The notes below the pieces were generated by a model, which saw only the letters and a program-made list of their open reading frames with translations, ran no database searches and had not been told where the DNA came from. A DNA stretch of 64,000 bases from Dendrocalamus latiflorus. Its lineage: Eukaryota > Streptophyta > Magnoliopsida > Poales > Poaceae. Position 1 is the first letter of the stretch. Each line of letters starts with the position of its first letter. Shown here piece after piece: positions 24,401-34,656 of the stretch. The DNA is taken from the NCBI GenBank assembly GCA_017311315.1, contig CM029638.1:4237783-4301782 (forward strand), in the 5' to 3' direction. A program made the translations under genes and the position numbers.

Positions 24401-25945
24401 GCAAATTAGCAATGCAATGAACCTTATATGATTGCTTACCTCATCTGATTCATCGTCAGAATCGCTCTCAGAGCTGCTAGATTCTTGGGTCTTCTTCTGT
24501 ACAGCGGCAACTGAAGGCTTCTTCACTTGAGTTGAAGGCTTCTGAAAAGCAAGGAAATGCAGAGCAATGGTTAGTGAAATCAGGCAAAAATACGTTAAGG
24601 AACCAGCTGATCCAAGATGATTGACCACAGTAACACAGCATACAAATTACGAGGCTAGTGGTTTTTTTAGTTGTACATTATTACAGTGCGTGTATCTAAT
24701 GAACAAATTTGTATCCCGCTCATGCTTCTTGAAGAAGTTCAGCTCGACTTTGTTGAATTATACAAAAACGAATGTACACATTAAAGTCCTTTTGTACAAA
24801 AACGAATGTACACATTAAAGTGCCTTTTATACATATTAATTTACTAAAATGTATTAGTTCTTTTTACATTTAAGACAGTATTATTTCATTGGAATTAAAA
24901 TGAAAAAAATAAGATACATAATTCGTAATTACACAAATCAAGCAAAAGGTAGGACTTTATGTGCTCAAGAAAAATAAAAACAGTGCTTTACTAAACAAGA
25001 TGGTCTTTCAATATTGCAGCTGCAAAGGACAACAAAGAAAACAACCGATACATATATGGAATAGCTGGCAGAAAAACAACCACAGGTTTATTTGAACGAG
25101 AAACAGTTTTTTTCGCAGGTTCCTTAATTAAAAAATAAAAAGTAAAGCATAAGCTTCTTAAGTAAAGAATGCACCCCCCCCCCCCCCCCCCGCAAAAAGT
25201 GAAAATCAATGCTCACATCATCTGAGGAGCTATCATCACTACTATCATCACTGGACTCCTGCTTAGTAGGTGGTGCAGCCTTCTTAGGTTGGACAGCCTT
25301 CTTTGGTTGGACCTTCACCTGCAAATATTTTTGAAGTAATATCATTTCTGAGAGAAGTGAAAAAGAAGACTATATCCATGTACAACTATATACACTTGTC
25401 TAACATTAAGCACACAAGAAATGAACACAAATAGAGGCCCACAATGAATGCAAATAAGTCCTTTCAAAGAAAATAATATTCTTTGCAGTACAGATGAAAA
25501 TAATCTTCAAACAAATAAGTTACAAAGTTTTTAACTAAAAGAGCACACGGTGATCATGAGTGTCAGCAAGCTAAAGGGAAGAACAGGGAAGTACCTCCTC
25601 TTCGGAATCTGAAGAATCCTCCTCAGAACTGCTGCTCTCGACCTTCTTTGGAGGGGGCTGCTTCTTCACCTTATTGGCATCATTCTTCACAGGTACGACC
25701 TTCTCAGGTGCAGTTTTTTGCTTCTTGGCACTGACGGCCTTCTCAATCCCATCTTCAGCATTTCTCTTACCTGTTCATTCAGATCAAAAAATTGTTGTGA
25801 CACAGCAAAACAACTATACAGCATACAAAGCCACGAGACAAAAAAAAACTACAAAAATATTACCCTTCTTTCCTGATTTTCCCTCTGGGACAGAGACAGC
25901 GGCAGGTGCAACCTCAACACCGGACTTCTTGCTAGACTTGCCCAT
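21492..25945 (-). CDS. Nucleolin-like protein (two RRMs, RGG tail)
   Basis: Nineteen coding exons join in phase (1929 nt, 642 aa): 25945-25864, 25770-25595, 25318-25217, 25122-25084, 24541-24440, 24256-24170, 24084-23998, 23916-23857, 23772-23695, 23616-23470, 23385-23287, 23178-23128, 23034-22943, 22865-22748, 22616-22528, 22400-22310, 22195-22104, 21938-21634 and 21523-21492. The N-terminal half alternates Lys-rich and Ser/Asp/Glu-rich tracts. RRM1 has LFVGNL (387-392) and KGFAHVEF (425-432). RRM2 has VFIKGF (487-492) and IAYMDF (about 532-537). A Gly/Arg-rich tail and the ending GKKTTFGDDE follow. Nucleolin acts in the nucleolus on rDNA chromatin and pre-rRNA. A leader intron separates the ATG exon from an upstream exon ending near 26524. 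Two donors are weak (CCT|GTGGTT and ATG|GTCTGG), so exons 4 and 10 need transcript support. Confidence 0.93.
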
Positions 25946-26584
25946 GTTATGTATTGAGTTGAGCTCTACAAAAGGAGATGGCAACAACTTAAGGGAATTC
26001 ATACCAGCGTCAACACACTGCATCACTAATCACAACAATAACAAAGACAGTATGTGCTAACATCCTGTGTGATGAAAGCTGCCCAATTTTCTCATGGTAA
26101 TTTGTCACCACATCGAGGATAGCCAACAAACACGAATAACTACACATCACAGAATATAAAACAACAAAACAGAACGATCAAAGTGTACTGATTCGATATT
26201 TAAACAAATAGGCGCATGGTCCCATTGGAAATTCTACCCGCCTGACACTTGCAAACAATCTTCTCATGTTGAAACTGAAACTACGAATCGAGAAATCTAA
26301 CTCGCAACAAAACATAACATCCGCACTACCAGCTACAGGTGATGCTATTACGAACCCAGTTGCAGCACGAAGCTGACACAGAGTAACCACTACTTCGAAT
26401 TAGGGGCGCCGAATCAAAAGCCTTAAAATTTCACCGATCAAACAACACAGGCACAGCTATGATCGATATAACAATAGGGCGAAACGGCGAAACAGACGAA
26501 GCGACGGGGGGAGAGAGGACTCACCAGCTGGAGCAAGAGGTGGCGATGGAGGCGGGCGGGGTAGAGGAACCCTGGTTCCACAAA

Positions 26585-26609
26585 TTAGGGTTTTGGGAGG
26601 GTTTGGGCT
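26585..26609 (-). promoter_or_regulatory. Telo-box plus site II motif near the nucleolin transcription start
   Basis: On the minus strand the telo-box aaaccctaa lies at 26593-26585. A site II-type TGGGCT, read on the plus strand, lies at 26604-26609. This pair is a known mark of plant ribosomal-protein and nucleolar genes co-regulated with cell growth. Its position close to the predicted start of transcription fits. Confidence 0.65.
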
Positions 26610-26624
26610 CGGAGACGGCGGCTC

Positions 26625-26634
26625 AGTTTTATAG
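26625..26634 (-). promoter_or_regulatory. Probable TATA box of the nucleolin gene
   Basis: The minus strand reads ctataaaact, placing the transcription start near 26595-26605. The first, non-coding exon would end at the donor next to 26524 (minus-strand gtgagt) and be spliced to an acceptor just before 25965. Confidence 0.55.
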
Positions 26635-26639
26635 CAAGG

Positions 26640-27914
26640 CGCAGGCCAGGGAGGGTTCGATCAGGCCGCGAGATGCCATTTTCGCATTTCGCCCCACGTC
26701 GTCATGTTTTATCACTCATTGGTCCCTGTCTAGTTCTTTTAAGTCTGTTTAAAAGTGTTGTGAATTTTACTTAATTGTAAGAGAGATTGAGAGAGCAATA
26801 AATACTCATGTTGAGAAATTCTCAATATTATTCTGCTCAAAGTGGCTCCTACAACTCTTACAAATGATTTATAAAAACAATCTTAGGAAATTACTTTATT
26901 TAAAAACCGGTTTTCTAAGACAAAAGCTAAAAACTACTGGGAGATGAATAAAAATGGGCTCGTTCGCGCGAAGCTGTTCAAATATATGGATTTCTGAGGG
27001 AGCGATATGTAAAAGAGCTGAGATATCTTCGTCGGTGTGCCTAGGTCCCGTGGGTGTTGCGTTCTCCGTCAGCTACTGGGCCTGATGCAGCGGCCGATCC
27101 GTGCGCGCCGACGACCGGCTGACTCAAAGACCTCTTACGGCCCAGCAAAACGAGAAATGGAGGCCTATGATGACTCGTCTGGGCCTCTGGCGGGGCTGCG
27201 GCGCCGGTCCACGCAACTTGGAAAGCGTGGACGGCCGACGTGGGCTAACGACACCGCGCCGCGCAGTTGGCACGCGTGGCGCGACCGCTGCGGGCGGCGA
27301 GTAGACGAGACGCCGAGACGCCGAGCGAGGCGCGCGCAAACTCACGCTCTCCCGGTGTGCGGAGATCGCTGCTCTTTCGTTAGCCGCGCGCGCGGTTAGA
27401 TGCCCGGGCATGCGAACGTAGCGGCCGGCCGGGTGATCGCAAGGTGGTACAGGCTACGTTCAAAACCGTTTTTTCTTATGGTTTTTGGTTACGACGGTTG
27501 ATTTTTTTACTGAAATAGTCATTGTAGTGTCGATTAGCTTTTAGTTGAGCATTCGGTTAAAGAAAATAAAGAATAACGATGGGTAATAAAAAAAAACGAT
27601 ATATCTCCATAGGCAACGCAAGAGAAAAAGCAAAATCAAATATAAAAATTCGTGTTAAACAGTCAAGCTCCTACGTCCTAGAAGACTGAAGCTAAAAACC
27701 GGTTTTGAAGGATACCACAGATTGTGCGACCAGACGCAGCGCAGGTAGGTGTTCGGTTGGGGTTGTAAGGGCCACCGAGCGCGCGGGAAGAAACGGACGG
27801 ACGACGCGTCCTTCAATCGTTTGGGCACGGGCCCGTTGTTCGTGAATTAAGCTTCCTTCTCTCTCCTTTTTTTTAAATTTCTTTTGGAGGAAAATTAAGG
27901 TTCCTTTTACAGTA
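26640..27914. other. Intergenic DNA between nucleolin and the second Helitron-like element
   Basis: No gene is supported. 27.0-27.42 kb is GC-rich with long but unrecognisable open frames on both strands. A short inverted-repeat element runs about 27462-27710, starting ttcaaaaccg and ending aaaaaccggttttgaa, and is AT-rich inside. Confidence 0.45.
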
Positions 27915-28359
27915 CTAGTATAGTACCCGTGCTAACGCCACGGTGGCATTTTAGGGATGCACACGAAATCAACCAAACGAATTTTTGAATGGCCATACAT
28001 GTTTTGTTCCCTGCTGTCAAAGCCAATTTTTGAATGGCCATACATGTTTTGTTTGGATAATTGGGTTGCTGCTGGCAACAAAGTCCATCCATGAATGAAA
28101 ACAACAATTACAATTCCATGCAAACATATATAGATAACGATAGGACACTAAAAATACCTCACTAATGAAGTTTAATCCATAGTTGCATCTTACCACAGCC
28201 ATATCCTTCTCCATTTTTTCTATGGAGTTCAATTCTAAGGCTAGTGGCGTACTGTACTGAGCTCCCAAAGCCACAGACCACATTCACAATGCTATGATCC
28301 AATCCCCACAAACAAATTGACAAACAGGTACAATCAAATCTGATTCGGTGAGAAACTCC

Positions 28360-28560
28360 TAAATCAAAGCGAGAAGCTGAACTTGGAGGCGTAGGCCTCG
28401 GCCTCCGACAGAGCCCTCCCGAGCTCCCCCGCTGCACACGCATCCGCACACCTCTCTGCAACAGGGCAACCACAGCGCGTCAGTTGGATTCAATCTGCTC
28501 GTCGCAGAAGCTGAGGCGGCGCGGTATGGCAAAATTCCCCACCTTGTCCACCAAACCAAC
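28360..28560 (-). other. GC-rich coding-like patch inside the Helitron-like element
   Basis: This GC-rich patch interrupts AT-rich sequence and is open on the minus strand for about 66 codons. I cannot assign it to a family. It may be a further captured exon or leader. The rest of 27.95-29.45 kb shows no genes apart from a near-tandem duplication of gaatggccatacatgttttg near 27986 and 28034. Confidence 0.3.
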
Positions 28561-29483
28561 TCTACACCCGGGGGTGGGCTTCCACGGGGGGCGGCGCTAC
28601 TATCCAGATTCCAAATCTCTCTATTGCTCTTTGTTGGTAAATATATGATTGTTCCAGCAGCAAAAATCCAGGGAAATTATTAAAATAAGCAAGGCAATTA
28701 GATGACAAAATTTTGAAAAATCACCTATTGAACACATCAGTATGTTATTATTTCAAACACTCCATAGATGCCTTTGTTTATAATTATATTCATGTAGTGG
28801 TTATAAAAACACAGGTTATGACTCAACTTTGATCTACTATAGTACATTATTACATGATCAAAATATTAATCTTCTAGGCTTTATATTTTTCGCAATTTTT
28901 TATTGAACAGCATGATACATCATACATGCGCTTACACGAGAATTGAGAGGCGTGGCAGCTAGAACAGACCAACATGAGATATGTTCAAATTAATCCAGTA
29001 CAAGTATAGACTCTATGTATGTTTTCGCCCTAAAATCAATCTGAAACTGCCATGAACTGAGGACCTTAATCCATTATTTTCTGAATTCTAAAGATTTGAG
29101 ACGAATAATAACCATTGTTAGCTTTGAATCTGAATATGTACTTGCACATATTGTTGGCCAAGTCATGCTAGTTTCCAAATGTATACTGTCACAGCTGTCA
29201 GGAGTCAATATTGGAATGTTGGGTAAGAAAAACGCAGTAAAGAAATTAAACCATAAACAAGTGCACAACAAAAGAGTGCGCTATGATGTAGGCATCCACA
29301 CAGACTTGTTTTTGTGTTCAAATAGTTCAGTTTGAGCAGAGTATTACTTTTTGAAGTTTCAAATACCATGAAATTTTATTATGAGTGCGACTGCCATAAT
29401 AGTGTGTCAATCGCAAAAGAAATAGCCTTGGGGATGAAGCCATTACATTATACAAAAAATAATACTGCATGCGTAGAACATAC

Positions 29484-30137
29484 CTACTCCCAGGAACATC
29501 AATAAGCATACTTTGCTTTGCCATGGCTGTCTGAAGTTAACGAATCTTATAGAATATCTCTTTGCCTTCAGTGAAACTGCTTCCGAAAGAAGCCCTTGAT
29601 ATGAGATCAGCCAAAAAGTTTCTCAAGAACTCATCAACAATAATGCCTGCACTGCCTCCTTCGCTCTCTAACTTTGTTTTCCCATAAATTCAACATTGAC
29701 ATTGCAGCCTCCACTATCAAATTCAGCATTCGCTATGGATATTTTCCACACTTAATTTTAGTCCAATGCTCCATGCAGGTAGTACTTCCAGCAAATATTA
29801 TTATTGGACAGCTTCGTGAAACAATACAAGGTGTCTGAAGCATTTTTTTTAAACAAGGGTGTCTGAAGAATTCTATCATCGAAATGAACTCATTGTGAAG
29901 GTTTAATTACCTTAACCTTGTCCATGAAGAATTCAGGTGCAATAACCTTTCTTTGGTGTACCTATAGGTCACCATTCGACGTCAAACTTCCCATACCAAG
30001 AAGAGCTACACGCTCTTTCTGCAAGTATCAAGGCTTCCCAAGATCCAAAAACTTGCAATTGGCCAGCTCCTACACCATGTCTGGATCTGTTACATTTAGA
30101 GCTTGTATGCTTCCGGTGGCATACAAGTAGATGGAAC
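29484..30137 (-). pseudogene. Cytochrome P450 fragment (CYP72 clan, CYP714-like), two exons
   Basis: The exon at 30137-29911 reads ...TGSIQALNVTDPDMV, ELANCKFLDLGKP, ERVALLGMGSLTSNGDL, VHQRKVIAPEFFMDKVK and ends at a donor. In-frame stops replace residues in three places, including the tryptophan of the helix C W..(R/K) motif. The exon at about 29732-29484 reads LIVEAAMSMLNLWENKV, then after a frameshift VDEFLRNFLADLISRASFGS, EGKEIFYKIR, a stop, and LQTAMAKQSMLIDVPGSR with a donor. The order and spacing match the P450 N-terminal half from helix C to helix G. The heme-binding half is absent. It is a decayed captured fragment. Confidence 0.75.
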
Positions 30138-31484
30138 CTAACACAAAATAAAAATTTACATGAACCTGTGAGCTTTAAATATGAAAAGCAAAAGACATAT
30201 TTCCATGTCATGAGATCAAACCCTGTTGTTTAATCAAGGTTCATAACAGTAAAAAGTGCCAGAAAACTGTTTAGCCCACAGTTGTCATTGAGAGAACAAA
30301 ATTGAAAAGGGTAAACTTGGTGCCAGGAACACCTACATCCATGGTCCATAACAAATATGTCCCCATATATAAAAGTAACTAAAAATTAATAACCTAAACA
30401 ATGAAACTACAGTCACCTCTCAACTATTCCAAAATCGAGGACATCATGTGGCTCATCATATTTGCTCACTCCTAGTTCAGTTTTTTCTTATGAGTTATAA
30501 AATATTTGATTGGACAATTGGTAGCCTCATCAACTTTGCTGAACTCCCTAGCTCAGTTTTTGATTAGATAATATGCACACTCATACAATTTTTAGTAACT
30601 CCCTAGTTCAATTATTACTTATGGCTCATTTGATTGGACAATAAGCATCCCACCTCTCTGCTTCCACATCTTGAGCGATTAGTTGCAGCAGCCATCTCTG
30701 ACAGGATGAAGGGCAAAGTAGCGATCAGATATATGTCTAGACTTCTTGCAACAGGAACAGATTACATCTTCTGAGGAAGAAGCTCGGTGCTGAGAGGTAC
30801 CACCGCGTACGAGTTACAAAAAAGAAACTGTGGATAAGAGGAGATCTGCATGATCCTGATAGGAAAGAAACAAAAAAATCAGTGCGGGTTTTTAGCAAAG
30901 AAACGCGCAGGCTGCAGATTTCTGAAACAAGTACCCATCAAATCATACAAGGTCACTACCGTATCAAGCTACAATTGCGCGAGCTTTATAGAAGAAGCGC
31001 TCCAATAGCTCATTCATAATCCATGGAGAGGCTAGTAGAATCAAAACTTCAAAAGGCAAAAACTTTTTTACCACAGGACATATTCAAAAGGCTAGTAGAA
31101 TCAATGTGCCGCCTCCTAGACCAACCAAAGAAACACGGCACGGAACCAAGCAGTCAAAATGGATAGGAGGAAATCAGGCAATGCGACAGTCATTTTTACT
31201 GAACTTTCCGATCAAAAGCGGTGAACTTTAGAAAAGTAAACTCCCCGAGCGACCAAACGAGCACACTGGACAAGTCAAATTCGATCGAGTTCACACTCTT
31301 CAGCCATTCAATTGCATCAAATTCTCGTGCTGAAGAATCAACGAACACGACGGAGACGTGATTTTTTTTCCGACCCCAACCACCAAATTCAACCCGTCCA
31401 GTAGCCAAACGGGCACGAAGCAGCTCAGAATCTAAGGAACACGCGAGCTTATTAAGATCGACGCGATGTAGTTGCAAGGCTCAC

Positions 31485-31691
31485 CTTCTCGAGCTGGCCG
31501 TCGAGCGGCGGAATCTTGCTCTTGGGGACGCGGATGGCGGGGAGGGCGACGAGATCCGGGTCCTCGACGGACTCGAGGCAGTCGGGGCTGGCGAAGGTCA
31601 AGGAAGATGACCCCTCCGACGACGACGAGAGGGCGGGCTCGGAGGAGGCGGGGCCGCGGCCCGCGGCGGCAGAACCATCTGCGGACGCCAT
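31485..31691 (-). pseudogene. Unidentified captured first exon (69 codons)
   Basis: It starts MASADGSAAAGRGPASSEPA, continues through a Ser-rich stretch and LTFASPDCLESVEDPDLVAL, and ends ...IPPLDGQLEK at a consensus donor (AAG|GTGAGC). The frame and donor look like a genuine plant first exon, but no matching second exon was found downstream. I do not recognise the protein. It lies between the UAP56 and P450 pieces in the Helitron-like element, which suggests capture. Confidence 0.45.
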
Positions 31692-31940
31692 CAACGATCG
31701 CTGCTCCCCCTTCCCCGGCCATGGTGCCGCTCGGCGACGCCAAGCGGCATTGGACGCTGTCCTGTCGCAGGGGGGCGTGTGCTCCGCCCGGGGGGGGTGT
31801 TCCGGCCGGCGAGGAGCTCGGGCGGCCGCCCGGCCCTGCGGCCCTGCCCATACACGCAAACCCTAACATGTCAGATGAGGTCCCTCAACCACGAACCCTA
31901 GCAAGAAAGACTAACAGCGAGTAGCATCAACAGCACACAC

Positions 31941-32520
31941 TTCTTGACGACGTCGGCGGAGGCGTTGGCGGCGACGCCGTCGACGGCGTTCTCCACCTTC
32001 TCCTCGTAGTCGACGAGATCCTCCTCGTACACCTCGTTGTCCTTGGCCTCTCCCATCCTGGCTGCGCCGGCAAACATCACAAGCGCGCGCGTGTTAAGCA
32101 ACGAAGAACACGAACCCACAAGAATCCAACCACGTTTTCATCGCATCATCAACCGCAAAGAACTCACCTCTCAAGATCGTAGAGACGGAGGAGGCAGCAA
32201 GAACCGGGGGATTCGGAGCGGAGGCGGCTGCAAAGAGAGAAATCAAGAGCAGGCGGCGGGGAGTAGGGATCTTGGATTCGGGATCTAGGGTTGGGGCACT
32301 TGGGATGGTGGATACGAGTGCGAGTGCGAGTCGAGGGGGAAGAGGACGACGAGATGCGGCGCTTGAGCGTGTGCGGGGGCGTGACGCGGAGGAGGCGCGG
32401 GGGAGGCGGAACGGTGTTGAATCGCGGGCGGGCGTTGAAGCCTCGCGTTGAAGCCTACGTTCCATCCAGGCCGCACGATTGGGTTGAAGCCAGGGAGAGT
32501 GTTTTTTAGCCCTTGATTTT
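31941..32520 (-). pseudogene. 5' leader and first coding exon of a UAP56/RH15-type DEAD-box helicase
   Basis: The exon 32056-31941 encodes MGEAKDNEVYEEDLVDYEEK followed by a short acidic/Ala stretch to ADVVKK, the N-terminus of plant UAP56 (RH15/RH56) helicases used in mRNA splicing and export. It ends in phase at a donor (AAGAA|GTGTGT). A leader exon with donor gagag|gtgagt near 32168 and acceptor gcgcag ending at 32062 precedes it. None of the helicase motifs (Q, Walker A, DECD) is found downstream, so the gene is truncated. Because the leader intron is kept, it is a genomic capture, not a retrocopy. Confidence 0.8.
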
Positions 32521-32776
32521 AATGAAGACAATTTGCTGGGTGCATTTTTATGGGTGCACGAAGGTTGGTGCTCTCAGCGGGGGACGTATTCTTGGGTGGA
32601 CTGAGTGTAATTTCAATTGGTCAATTATAGTAGAGAAGAGATAAAAGAAGAACGCTCTCTCCCTTCGCCACTCCCTCCCGTCTATTTTATCTTCCACTTC
32701 TTTTGTTGGTTAAGCTCTTCTTCCGGCGGCCGGCCGGGCGTCGTTGAATTCTTCATCCGCGGGCTAGCTCTCGGCC

Positions 32777-33706
32777 ATGACGACGGTATGTGATCTAATT
32801 CTTTCTGCTTCCCCCCTTCTTTTCTTTCCGTCTAGTATGCTGGATCGATCAATTGCATTGTCCTTCCCATTTTATATTCTTCATATGCCTTCCCATTTCC
32901 TTCTCAAATTGCGGATGTGCAGATGCAGAATCTGCTGCATTGTAAAAGCCTAAAAGGCTTTCCTTGCTTCCTAATCCACCTACAAGACACAATGAAGGGC
33001 AGTAAGAACGATCGATTGCACAAGCGTGGGGTGAATGAAATCCTTGCGTTACGCCGTGTGTTGCATCGATCTCACGCCGATCTCGCTCGCCGAATTAAAC
33101 CAACAGTTTCTTGGATGTTTTTTTTTCTGAACCGTCGTAAATTCAGCCATTCCGGCCGCGATAGGATCCGCTGGCCTACCGGATCTGCGTCAAAATGATC
33201 GGAGGCAGATCCAGATTCTCCTGAACGGTTGCAGAGCGACATGGCATTGATGCATTATTACGATTGTTCTCACCTTCAAAAAAGAAAAGAAAAGAAAAGG
33301 TGAGCTACGATTGCATTGCATGATGTGGTTCCCTGCCCGTGATGCATGCAGGACAAGGGCCGGCCGCTGCCCAAATTTGGGGAGTGGGACGTGAAGAATC
33401 CGTCGGCGGCGGAGGGCTTCACCGTCATATTCCAGAAAGCTCGCGACAACAAGAAGACGACCGGCCCCGGGCACGCCCAAGCGGGCATACCGCCGGCCTT
33501 CAGGGACAACGACGGCGGCGGCTACAGGCCAGAATTCAAATCCAGCAACAGCTATCAGTACACATCGCCCAAACGTGTCAAGGTACATATGCATATACAC
33601 ACGGCCATGATTGGAGTAGCGTGCAATCGATTTCTTGCCTGTGTTGACGAACGGAACTTTCCGGAACTTTTGTTTGCAGAAGAAGTGGTTCTTTTGCGGC
33701 TGTTGA
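32777..33706 (+). CDS. NOI/RIN4-like protein (88 aa)
   Basis: Three exons join in phase: 32777-32785, 33352-33582 and 33680-33706 (267 nt). The protein has the NOI core LPKFGEWD (residues 9-16), then EGFTVIFQKARDNKK, and ends KKWFFCGC. The PxFGxW block is the site cut by the bacterial protease AvrRpt2 in RIN4-family immune regulators. The C-terminal cysteines are probably acylated and hold the protein at the plasma membrane. The first exon has only three codons (MTT), usual for short NOI genes. The boundary of the Helitron-like element is about 135 bp upstream of the ATG, so the promoter or leader may be altered. Confidence 0.88.
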
Positions 33707-34656
33707 TTTCACTTCGCGCTGCCGCTGTTGGTGAAAGAGATCCTGAATTGTGCCACACCAGAAGTAAATACTTGACGGGGGCAACAGGGGAGACGTTGAA
33801 TATTTTGCGAGCATGGTACTCGCTCCCATTCGATTGGCGTATTTGACGTGCGGAATACCATGAATGACACCCATTCATATGTAACGTATCCCTTATTTGT
33901 ATCGAGGGAAAAAGGGGGCGTAAACCAACGATGGAAACAGCTTGTAAATTCTGTTTAACCTTTTTTTCTTCGGTTGCAAATGCTCATGCCGACCATCGCT
34001 CTGGTCATTCACCGATCACCAGAACTGGTAGCTGCACCGCCACAAGTTTTATTTTTTTTTCTTGATGTATTCAGCCGCGTATTTGAGTTCGGACTAATTA
34101 TCAAATTCAATAACCCGAACAGATGCTTTTAAGTAAAAAGGTACTTAAAAACTGATGCTCTTAGTATTTTATAGGAACAGATTATGGATATGACAACGAT
34201 CGTCTGTCTGAATTCGAGTCAAAAATTTCGTACTAATAGCACCACCTAAAGAAATTAACAAGCATCGGAACCAGGGATTTTACCGAGGTGTTGGCACAAG
34301 CAGAACCCCCGCTACGTGATTGGAGAAAGTAAGAGGCTAAGAGCTGACTAGTTTTCGGCATTCTGCATCACAAATGTACCCCACAGATTGCAGACACTGA
34401 CACAGTAACAACAAACCACCAACAAATTCTGAGAAACCAAACTTTAGCAGCTCCATGAGACCATGTTCAATCTTCAACAGGATCCATCAGGTGCATGGCT
34501 GGGCCACCTCATGCAAATTGTACAGCAAAATATCGATACATCGGCTCTCGAGCTGTTTGTACAATAATGGTTTGACCAGTTCCCCAAGCAACCTGCACGT
34601 CCACCATTATATGCCATCCACCACGTGAAGGAAACTGTGCTGCCCTCCAATCCATC
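33707..34656. other. Convergent 3' ends of the NOI and PP6-subunit genes
   Basis: No coding region is seen. The NOI 3' UTR runs rightward from 33707, and the 3' UTR of the minus-strand SAPS gene probably occupies about 34.35-34.66 kb. Between them is AT-rich sequence without recognisable features. Confidence 0.5.

Larger units (their letters stand above)
27915..32641 (-). mobile_element. Helitron-like element carrying fragments of several genes
   Basis: On the minus strand the 5' end reads tctcttctctactataattg, preceded by A at 32642. The 3' end has ccgtggcgttagcacgg, able to form a short hairpin, then gtactata and CTAG at 27918-27915, followed by T. This matches Helitron structure with insertion between A and T. 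The 4.7-kb interior carries at least three unrelated gene pieces, all on the minus strand: a UAP56/RH15 first exon, an unknown exon with its donor site, and two exons of a cytochrome P450. No Rep/helicase is seen. Gene-fragment capture is typical of grass Helitrons. Confidence 0.7.

Noticed and set aside
27037..27411. Open frames of 95-120 codons in a GC-rich patch
   Set aside because: Both strands are open, no homology is recognised, and there are no splice or promoter cues.
31432..31924. Long plus-strand frames of 116-150 codons
   Set aside because: They are shadows of the minus-strand captured exon, rich in Arg and Gly.
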